Part shown: positions 8,029-13,506 of the stretch, one piece after another | Layout: each line of letters starts with the position of its first letter | Position numbering within the stretch: the first letter of the stretch is position 1 | NCBI GenBank assembly: GCA_964565705.1 | Contig: CAZMGD010000107.1 | Coordinates: 1-13,506, forward strand | Direction: 5' to 3' | DNA length: 13,506 bases | Source of the DNA: CAZMGD01 sp964565705 | GTDB lineage: Bacteria > Actinomycetota > Acidimicrobiia > Acidimicrobiales > Ilumatobacteraceae | Program-made: the position numbers and the translations under genes | Notes under the pieces: generated by a model | What the model was told of the DNA's origin: nothing | The model's input: the letters and a program-made list of their open reading frames with translations, nothing else | The model's database searches: none

Positions 8029-8055
8029 ACGGTAGGAATCGCAGGTGTCGGTCAC
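8029..8055 (-). promoter_or_regulatory. Candidate promoter of the pst operon
   Basis: Reading the minus strand, GTGACC (8050-8055) matches a -35 box at four of six positions. TACCGT (8029-8034) fits a TAnnnT -10 box, with a short 15-nt spacer. Transcription would begin near 8022, giving a leader of about 30 nt. The PHO box would then lie just upstream of -35, a normal activator position. The boxes are weak, which is usual for activator-dependent promoters, and the call is tentative. Confidence 0.35.
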
Positions 8056-8070
8056 CCGGAGTCCGGGTGA
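8052..8070. promoter_or_regulatory. Perfect 19-bp palindrome between the PHO box and pstS
   Basis: TCACCCGGA and TCCGGGTGA flank a single central G, giving a perfect 9-1-9 inverted repeat. It shares 8062-8070 with the last PHO unit and reaches into the candidate -35 box. It may be an operator for a dimeric repressor, or an inverted PHO half-site facing the direct repeats. Confidence 0.5.
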
Positions 8071-8105
8071 ACGAGAGGTGAACGACGGTCAAAGCTTGAG
8101 CGAAC
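8062..8105 (-). promoter_or_regulatory. PHO box of four 11-bp direct repeat units upstream of pstS
   Basis: On the minus strand, going towards pstS, four contiguous 11-bp units occupy 8095-8105, 8084-8094, 8073-8083 and 8062-8072. The last two are the strong ones, GTTCACCTCTC and GTTCACCCGGA. The outer two are degenerate, GTTCGCTCAAG and CTTTGACCGTC. This matches the architecture of Streptomyces PHO boxes, where PhoP dimers bind pairs of GTTCACC-type 11-mers. Placement, orientation and the RegX3 gene in the same operon support a RegX3 binding site; the binding itself is inferred. Confidence 0.8.
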
Positions 8106-8154
8106 GACCGTGCGGGGCGGCCGCTGACCTGAGGTGATGTGACCGCGGTCGCAG

Positions 8155-9765
8155 TCAGGCGCGCAGCCAGCGGCGTCGCTTCGTGCGGTCCACCGCTCGC
8201 CAGGTCCTCAGCCAGGTGCGGCGGCGGCGGTCGATCTCGGCCCGCTCGGCGGCGACGAGCTGGCCGATCGCGAACGCCTGGACGGCCGACGCTGCAGGGA
8301 GTCGCTCGCGCAACCACGCTTCGGCGTTGGCCGCGTCGTTGAGGTCGCCGAGCTCGTCCTGCAGCGCGGCGAGCACCGCGGCGTGCTTCGCCGCCGCCGG
8401 CTCGACCGGTGCCGCGGCGTCGGCCGCGTACCGGAACCGCTTGGCGCGGATCCGCACCCGGTGGATGTCGTCGATCGCGACGTCGTCGGGATCGTCGGCG
8501 CGAACCACCCGGCGAGCGGCCTTGCGCAGCGGCTGCCACGAGCGCCGGGCGAGGTCGTCGAACGTCGCCGCCGCGTCGGCATCGGCCTCGGGCGTCAGCG
8601 GTGGGTGGTTGGCGGCATCGACCAACGCCTCGAGCAGCGAGCGGTAGCGATCGCTGAGCATCGCCGCCTCGAGCGCCTCGCCGGCTCGCTCGCGCTCGGC
8701 GACGATCTCGTCGATCAGCCACATCGCGTTCGCCTGGTCCTCGTCGTCGAGGCCACCGACGCGGTCGATGAGCCGGCTGCCCAGAACGTCCGCGTCGCGG
8801 ACGTCGCCGAGCACGTCGGCCAGCCAGCGCAGCTCGACGGCGATCGCGTCCGCCCACTGCTCGTCGACCAGACCGGCGAACGTCCGCAGGTCGCTGCGCA
8901 GGCGGCGCGTCGCCACGCGCGCCTGGTGCACCCCCTCGGGTCCGAGGTCGAGGCGGATCGCCAGATCGTTGGCGAGCAGGCGGGCCACGGCGCGCGTGAT
9001 CGTCAGCGTCACCACATCGCCGGCGGTCGCGTCGTGGGGCAACCTCGCGTCCGGGTCACCGGGTACCACCGGCCGGCGCACACGCCCGCCGAGCAGATCG
9101 AGCAACGGCACGGTGTCGCCCAGGTGCTCGGCTCCCGCGCTCTCGAAGCGGGCGACGAGCTGGCCGACCAGCCCCGCGTCGCCGTCGATGTGCACCAGCG
9201 TCCGCCGGGCGCTGACCCGCCGACCGGTCAAGAGGGCGAGATCCTCCAGCACGACGGTGGCCCGCCGCGGCTCCGGCGCCGCAACCGGGGCGGAGACGGA
9301 GACGGGGACGGCGACGGCGACGGCGGCCTCCGCCACGGAATCCGGGTCGTCGGCGACATCGGAGCGTTCGGGAACGACGTCGGGTTCGGGGGCCGGCGAT
9401 GGCGGCGGGCGCAGCACGACGTCCCACGATCGTCGCCGGTCGCGCACGGTCACCGCCGCCGACAGGGGGGCACCGCGCAACACGCCGGCCACCGCGTCGG
9501 GGGGTCGCCCGTCGACGATCGGCTCGGCGTGCAGCACGACGTCGTCTCCCACGTCCGCGTGCCACCACGGTGATGGAGCCACCCAGACGTGCCAGGCATC
9601 GTCGCCACCGCGGACCTGCACGCCACTGCGCAAGAGGCGCAGGTCGGATGCGTCGTACAGCACGTCGTCGACGGCCTCGCGCGCTCCCGCACGCACCAGG
9701 ACACCGGGAACGGAACGCAAGATGTCGGGCACCTTGAGGTCGGCCCAGACGGCGAGGGTCGGCAC
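8155..9765 (-). CDS. CHAD domain protein with a degenerate CYTH-like N-terminus
   Basis: The 536-residue product has two parts. The C-terminal CHAD domain (about 255-530) carries the conserved histidine and basic helices HQARVATRRLRSDLRTF (280-296) and HRVRIRAKRFRYAAD (435-449), and the paired LGDVRDADV (319-327) and LGDLNDAANAEAWL (472-485). CHAD domains bind polyphosphate through such basic residues. The N-terminal 230 residues look like a CYTH triphosphate-tunnel domain (YDASDLRLLRSG at 37-48). However, the ExExK motif expected in the first strand has no glutamates (AVWADLK), and WHVWVAP replaces the usual lysine-bearing strand. A Pro/Ala/Val-rich insert (about 120-168) interrupts it. The start is a GTG 5 nt after the ppk stop; the frame is open further upstream only as a shadow of ppk. 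No Shine-Dalgarno site is seen, so coupling to ppk is likely. It is probably a polyphosphate-binding partner of Ppk without triphosphatase activity, an inference. Confidence 0.85.
   Translation of the reverse strand: MPTLAVWADLKVPDILRSVPGVLVRAGAREAVDDVLYDASDLRLLRSGVQVRGGDDAWHVWVAPSPWWHADVGDDVVLHAEPIVDGRPPDAVAGVLRGAPLSAAVTVRDRRRSWDVVLRPPPSPAPEPDVVPERSDVADDPDSVAEAAVAVAVPVSVSAPVAAPEPRRATVVLEDLALLTGRRVSARRTLVHIDGDAGLVGQLVARFESAGAEHLGDTVPLLDLLGGRVRRPVVPGDPDARLPHDATAGDVVTLTITRAVARLLANDLAIRLDLGPEGVHQARVATRRLRSDLRTFAGLVDEQWADAIAVELRWLADVLGDVRDADVLGSRLIDRVGGLDDEDQANAMWLIDEIVAERERAGEALEAAMLSDRYRSLLEALVDAANHPPLTPEADADAAATFDDLARRSWQPLRKAARRVVRADDPDDVAIDDIHRVRIRAKRFRYAADAAAPVEPAAAKHAAVLAALQDELGDLNDAANAEAWLRERLPAASAVQAFAIGQLVAAERAEIDRRRRTWLRTWRAVDRTKRRRWLRA
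9292..9327 (-). repeat. Hexanucleotide tandem repeat coding a Val-X linker
   Basis: Six tandem 6-bp units, two GGAGAC then GGGGAC, two GGCGAC and GGCGGC on the plus strand, fill 36 bp inside the CHAD gene. In the coding frame they give alternating valine with Ala, Pro or Ser. The repeat keeps frame whatever its copy number, so the linker could vary in length between strains. Confidence 0.8.
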
Positions 9766-9770
9766 GGGAA

Positions 9771-11932
9771 TCAGGCGCGCCCGGTCTGGCGGGCGGCGAC
9801 CCAGTCGTAGAGGAGGTGCTGCGGGTGCGGCTCGTTGCCCTCCGGTCCGCAGCGGTGCCAGGTGCCGGCCTGATCCAGCTCCCAGCGCACGACGTCGGGA
9901 TCGAGGTCGAAGCGCAGCACCTGATCGACCCATGCCTGGTGCTTGGGGTGGGCCAGCGGCGTCAGGACCTCGACGCGCCGGTCCAGGTTGCGGGGCATGA
10001 GATCGGCGCTGCCGATCAGGTGCACCGGCTCGCCCGGGCCCTTGCCGTTGGCGAAGCGGAAGACCCGGCTGTGCTCGAGGTACCGGCCGACGATGCTGCG
10101 CACCCGGATGTTCTCGCTGATGCCGGGCACCCCGGGCAACAGGCAGCAGATGCCTCGCGTGATGAGGTCGATCTGCACCCCGGCCTGGCTGGCGGTGTAG
10201 AGCAGCTCCACCATCTTCGCGTCGGCGAGCGAGTTCATCTTCAGCGTGATCCGGCCGTCGCTGCCGTAGGCGGCCTCGTTCTCGATCAGCTCGCTGAGCT
10301 GGCGCCGCAGGTGGGTCGGGGCGACCAGCAGCGTGCGGTAGGGCTCGTCGCGGCTGTAGCCGGTCAGGTGGTTGAACAGCTGCGTGACGTCGGCGCCGAT
10401 CGCCGGGTCGCAGGTGATGTAACCCAGATCCTCGTACAGCCGGGCGGTCTTCGAGTTGTAGTTGCCGGTGCCGATGTGCACGTAGCGGCGCAGCCCGTCG
10501 GTGTCGTTGCGCACGACGAGGACGCACTTGGAGTGCGTCTTCAGGCCGACCAGCCCGTACACCACGTGCACCCCGGCCCGCTCCAGCGCCTTGGCCCACC
10601 CGACGTTGGTGGCCTCGTCGAAGCGGGCCTTCAGCTCGACGAGCGCGACGACCTGCACCCCGCGCTCAGCGGCGCGCATCAAGCTGCGCGCCACCGGGCT
10701 GTCGTCCGACGGGCGGTACAGCGTCATCTTGATCGACTGCACCCGAGGGTCGTCGGCCGCCTCGGACAGGAACGCCTCGGCCGAACTGGCGAAGCTCTCG
10801 TACGGGTGGTGCACGAGGAGGGCCCGCTCGCGGATCACCGAGAAGAACGAGCGCTCCGCATCCTCGGCAGCCACGACCCGCCCGGCGGTGACGGGCGCCC
10901 ACGGCTCGTCCTTCAGGTCGGGCCGGTCGAGCGAGGCCAGCTGGAACAGGCAGGTGAGATCGATCGGGGCCCGGTGATAGGACACGTCACCGGGTTCCAG
11001 GTCCAGCTCGGTCACGAGGAGGTTCAGCATCTTCGGGGTGATCGTGTCCTCGACCTCGAGCCGCACCGCCCCGCCGAAGCGCCGCCGGCGCAGCTCCATC
11101 TCCACCGCGGCCAACAGGTCGTCGGCCTCCTCCTCCTCGAGCGTGAGGTCGGCGTTGCGGGTGACGCGGAACGACGTCGCGTTGCGGATCTCCATCCCGC
11201 TGAACAGCGTCGGCAGCTGAGCCTCGATGACCTCCTCCACCGGCACGAAGCGCTTCCCGTCGGGCAGCTGCACGAGACGGGGGAACACCGTCGGCACCTT
11301 CACCCGGGCGAAGCGCTCCTCACCGGTCTCGGGATCGCGGACCATCACGGCGAGCGACAGCGCCAGGCCCGACACGTACGGGAACGGGTGCGCCGGATCG
11401 ACCGCGAGCGGCGTCAGCACCGGGAAGATCCGCTGGTCGTACACCCCCATCAGGTACTTGCGGTCGTCGTCGTCGAGCTCGGCCCAGCGGCAGATGCTGA
11501 TGCGCTCGTCGGCGAGCGCCGGCAGCAGGCGGTCGATGAACAGCGTCTCCTGGGCGGCGGCGAGCTCCTTCACCCGTTCGCCCACCGCGGCCAGCGCCTC
11601 CGCCGGCGCGAGCCCGTCCGGCGTCGGCTTGGTGATGCCGGCGGCGACCTGATCTTTCAGCGCGGCGGAGGCGCTGGCCGCGGTGGGCGAACGGGTGAAG
11701 GAGCNNNNNNNNNNTGATCTTTCAGCGCGGCGACGCGCACCTGGAAGAACTCGTCGAGGTTGGAGGAGAAGATCGCGCAGAACTTCACCCGCTCCAGCAG
11801 CGGGATGCCGTCCTGCTCGACGAGCTGCAACACCCGCTCGTTGAAGTCCAGCCAGCTCAGCTCACGGTTGATGAACGGCATGGACGACACGCCACGACTG
11901 TAGTGAAGTCGCACGTACGGCTGAGAGGCCAT
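9771..11932 (-). CDS. ppk: Polyphosphate kinase Ppk1, interrupted by an assembly gap
   Basis: Ppk1 reversibly transfers the terminal phosphate of ATP to a growing polyphosphate chain through a phosphohistidine. The N-terminal piece (11715-11932) shows NRELSWLDFNERVL and FSSNLDEFFQVRVAALKD. The rest (from 11667 down) shows LTPLAVDPAHPFPYVSGLAL, KMTLYRPSDDSPV, GLKTHSKCVLVVRN, the catalytic block YVHIGTGNYNSKTARLYEDL, and SADLMPRNLDRRVEVLTPL. Ten N and a fold-back artefact break the frame. Overlapping the two copies of an 18-nt sequence (11650-11667 and 11715-11732) removes 65 nt and restores one 698-residue frame, a normal Ppk1 length. The predicted phosphohistidine is then H464. The ATG at 11932 is used; an ATG at 11881 just before PFINRELSW is an alternative. 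The CYTH-like/CHAD gene follows 5 nt downstream. Confidence 0.93.
11564..11704. repeat. 42-bp perfect inverted repeat ending at the assembly gap
   Basis: Bases 11564-11605 and 11663-11704 are exact reverse complements, separated by 57 nt. The right copy ends directly at the run of N. Only the left copy encodes sensible Ppk residues (PAEALAAVGERVKEL). The right copy gives a Pro/Arg-rich frame and a stop. It is best read as a contig end folded back on itself, not a biological repeat. Confidence 0.85.
11705..11714. other. Assembly gap (10 N) inside ppk
   Basis: Ten undetermined bases join two contigs. An identical 18-nt sequence occurs at 11650-11667, before the fold-back, and at 11715-11732, right after the gap. 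The two contigs therefore really overlap, and the true gap is about -18 nt rather than +10. Confidence 0.95.
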
Positions 11933-11942
11933 GGCGCCCAGG

Positions 11943-11991
11943 CGAAGTGCGCAGTCCCGTGACCGAGTCCGACACGACGGTGCGCACTTCG
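11943..11991. promoter_or_regulatory. Inverted repeat in the ppk/Ddn-like divergent promoter region
   Basis: CGAAGTGCGCA (11943-11953) and TGCGCACTTCG (11981-11991) form a perfect 11-bp inverted repeat with a 27-nt spacer. It lies in the 119-nt region between the divergent starts of ppk and the Ddn-like gene. Arm centres are 38 bp apart, close to whole helical turns, which would suit two sites for one DNA-binding protein. No PHO-type repeat is seen here. Confidence 0.5.
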
Positions 11992-12040
11992 ACGGAATGA
12001 ACGCGGCGGGGGTGGGGTTCGACAGCTCGCGAACGCAACG

Positions 12041-12045
12041 AGAGG
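12041..12045 (+). promoter_or_regulatory. Ribosome binding site deciding the GTG start of the Ddn-like gene
   Basis: AGAGG lies 6 nt before the GTG at 12052. No ATG in this frame gives a better start, so the site supports the GTG choice. Confidence 0.6.
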
Positions 12046-12051
12046 AACCCC

Positions 12052-12465
12052 GTGACGGACACGCACGACTTCAACCGCCAGGTCATCGAGGAGTTCCGGG
12101 CCAACCAGGGCCAGGTCGGCGGCGCCTTCGAGGGTGCCCCGATGATCCTCGTCAACCATCGGGGGGCAACGACCGGCACCGCCTACACGACGCCGCTCGT
12201 CTACACCCGCGACAACGAGAACTTCGTGATCATCGCGTCCAAGGGCGGAGCGCCCGAGGACCCCCAGTGGTACGCAAACCTGCGGGCGAACCCGGACGTG
12301 ACGATCGAAGTCGGCGGCGACACCCTCGCCGTGCGGGCCCGCGTGGCCGAAGGCGACGAGCGCGACCGGCTGTTTCGCGCCCAGGCCGCGGTGATGCCCA
12401 ACTTCGACGACTACGCCGCAGCCACGTCACGCACGATCCCCGTCGTCGTCCTCGAGCCGCGCTGA
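12052..12465 (+). CDS. Deazaflavin (F420)-dependent nitroreductase/quinone reductase family protein, Ddn-like
   Basis: The 137-residue protein is a single split-barrel domain of the Ddn/FDOR family. These actinobacterial enzymes use reduced F420 to reduce quinones, nitro compounds or similar substrates. Visible family blocks are ILVNHRGATTGTAYTTPLVY (32-51), IIASKGGAPEDPQWYANL (60-77), NPDVTIEVGG (80-89) and a C-terminal PNFDDYAAATSRTIPVVVLEP. The SKGG-x-PxxPxWYxNL segment is the usual F420-contact region of the family. It starts with GTG and is the only plus-strand gene in the window, divergent from ppk and convergent with cimA. Its true substrate is unknown. A role in polyphosphate metabolism is not suggested by the sequence. 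Confidence 0.88.
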   Translation: MTDTHDFNRQVIEEFRANQGQVGGAFEGAPMILVNHRGATTGTAYTTPLVYTRDNENFVIIASKGGAPEDPQWYANLRANPDVTIEVGGDTLAVRARVAEGDERDRLFRAQAAVMPNFDDYAAATSRTIPVVVLEPR

Positions 12466-12500
12466 CGCATCCGGTCGACGCCTGATCGGCCGGCTCGGTC

Positions 12501-13506
12501 TCAGCCGTCGGCGTGGAGGAGGCCGTAGACGAGGCTCTCCTCGAGGGCCCGCCACGACGCCTCGATGATGTTCGGGCTGACGCCGATCGTCGTCCACTGG
12601 CGCTCGCCGTCGGTCGCGTCGATCAGCACGCGAGTCACCGCTCCCGTCGCCGAGGCGCCGTCGAGGATGCGCACCTTGAAGTCGGTCAGGTGCACCTTCG
12701 CCAGGTGTGGATACGACGCACCGACCGCGGCGCGCAGCGCCTGGTCGATCGCGTTGACCGGGCCGTTGCCCTCGGCGGTGCGGACGTGGCGTTCGGCGTC
12801 GGCACCCTCACCGACCCAGACCTTCACCGTGGCCTCGGTGCCGAACTCGCCGCTCGGCAGCTCGTCGGTGATGACCCGCATGCTCTCGACGCGGAAGTAG
12901 TCCTGCTGCCAGCCGGCGGCCCGGCGCATCAGCAGCTCCAGCGAGGCGTCGGCGGCCTCGAAGTGGTAGCCCTCGTGCTCGAGGCGCTTCAGGTCGTCGA
13001 TCACCTGGTTGATCGCCGGGCCGTCCAACGGCAGTCCCAGCTCGTCGGCCTTGATCTGGATCGTGGCCCGCCCGGCCATCTCCGACACGACGAAGCGCGT
13101 GCCGTTGCCCACCAGCTCCGGATCGACGTGCTCGTAGGCGTCCTTGGCCCGCTTGATCGCGCTGACGTGCAGGCCGGCCTTGTGGGCGAACGCCGACGCG
13201 CCGACGTACGGAGCCTGCGGGTTGAGCGGACGGTTGAGCACCTCGGCGACGTGATGGCTCACCGCGGTCAGCCGCTCGAGGCGCCCCTCGGGCAGGCACT
13301 CGAACCCGAGCTTCAGCTGGAGGTTCGGGATCACCGTCGTCAGGTTCGTGTTGCCCGTTCGCTCACCGAGGCCGTTCAGCGTGCCCTGCACCTGGCGGGC
13401 GCCGGCGAGCACCGCGGCCATCGAGTTGGCGACGGCGCAGCCGGTGTCGTCGTGACAGTGGATGCCGACCGTGACGTCGCCGCCGACGTGGGCGACGACC
13501 GCCTGC
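12501..13506 (-). CDS. cimA: Citramalate synthase, N-terminal part outside the window
   Basis: This enzyme of the isopropylmalate synthase family condenses pyruvate with acetyl-CoA to citramalate, the entry step of the pyruvate route to isoleucine. In the window it has 334 residues and no start. The frame runs through the right edge with GIHCHDDTGCAVANS, which holds the HxHD metal-binding motif near 13449-13460. Then come GERTGNTNLTTVIPNLQLKL and ASAFAHKAGLHVSAIKRAKD, both closer to CimA than to LeuA. The last ~130 residues form the LeuA-type allosteric domain. About 200 N-terminal residues with the start of the TIM barrel are missing. It ends 35 nt from the convergent Ddn-like gene; that gap shows no clear terminator. 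A homocitrate or isopropylmalate synthase is less likely. Confidence 0.9.
   Translation of the reverse strand, partial: QAVVAHVGGDVTVGIHCHDDTGCAVANSMAAVLAGARQVQGTLNGLGERTGNTNLTTVIPNLQLKLGFECLPEGRLERLTAVSHHVAEVLNRPLNPQAPYVGASAFAHKAGLHVSAIKRAKDAYEHVDPELVGNGTRFVVSEMAGRATIQIKADELGLPLDGPAINQVIDDLKRLEHEGYHFEAADASLELLMRRAAGWQQDYFRVESMRVITDELPSGEFGTEATVKVWVGEGADAERHVRTAEGNGPVNAIDQALRAAVGASYPHLAKVHLTDFKVRILDGASATGAVTRVLIDATDGERQWTTIGVSPNIIEASWRALEESLVYGLLHADG

Noticed and set aside
5715..8081. Plus-strand open frame of 788 codons across pstC and pstS.
   Set aside because: It is another antisense shadow, Arg/Gly/Glu-rich with no motifs, opposite well supported genes.
8106..8154. Possible terminator after the CHAD gene, including the palindrome GACCGCGGTC.
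   Set aside because: The palindrome has no loop, no longer stem is present and no T-run follows, so no intrinsic terminator can be supported.
9766..10599. N-terminal extension of the CHAD frame by 278 codons.
   Set aside because: This part overlaps ppk in another frame and is Arg/Ala/Pro-rich without domains. The GTG at 9765, just after the ppk stop, gives a normal protein.
11664..11704. A possible biological hairpin or inverted repeat in ppk.
   Set aside because: The repeat ends exactly at the contig gap and breaks a conserved gene. Removing it restores the Ppk frame, so an assembly artefact explains it better.
12466..12500. Possible bidirectional terminator between the convergent Ddn-like gene and cimA.
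   Set aside because: Only a short GGCCGG-type self-complementary stretch is present, with no adequate stem or T-run on either strand.

Overview
The window is high-GC DNA (about two thirds G+C by eye) with actinobacterial character. It has a SenX3/RegX3-type two-component pair, a Ddn-type (F420-dependent) reductase, several GTG starts, and a PHO box built from 11-bp GTTCACC units like those described in Streptomyces. I suspect an environmental high-GC actinobacterium, possibly of the Acidimicrobiia type, but genus cannot be fixed from this sequence. It is a draft assembly: ten N sit inside ppk.

Layout. Nearly everything runs on the minus strand, so transcription goes from high to low coordinates. 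At the right edge is the C-terminal part of a citramalate synthase (cimA), convergent with a small plus-strand Ddn-like gene. That gene is divergent from a two-gene minus-strand unit, ppk followed 5 nt later by a CYTH-like/CHAD protein. A 166-nt intergenic region follows, carrying a four-unit PHO box, a 19-bp palindrome and a candidate promoter. It feeds the main operon pstS-pstC-pstA-pstB-phoU-senX3-regX3, with an MFS transporter 29 nt further on that runs off the left edge. The only wide gap inside this operon is the 99 nt between pstS and pstC, which holds a strong GC-rich hairpin. The other junctions run from a 1-nt overlap to 29 nt. No stretch above 300 nt lacks a gene.

How the genes fit. 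PstS captures phosphate outside the cell, PstC/PstA form the channel, and PstB powers it. PhoU links transporter state to the kinase SenX3, which phosphorylates RegX3. RegX3 would be expected to act at the PHO box ahead of pstS, closing an autoregulatory loop. Immediately upstream, polyphosphate kinase makes polyphosphate and its partner carries a CHAD domain, a family that binds polyphosphate. The locus therefore joins phosphate uptake, sensing and storage in about 11 kb.

Main points for a second look: the PHO box and overlapping palindrome; the pstS-pstC hairpin; the CYTH-like half of the CHAD protein, which has lost the acidic ExExK residues and carries a Val-X repeat linker; and the break in ppk, which is a fold-back assembly artefact that can be repaired from the sequence itself. 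I found no CRISPR array, mobile element, tRNA or rRNA.
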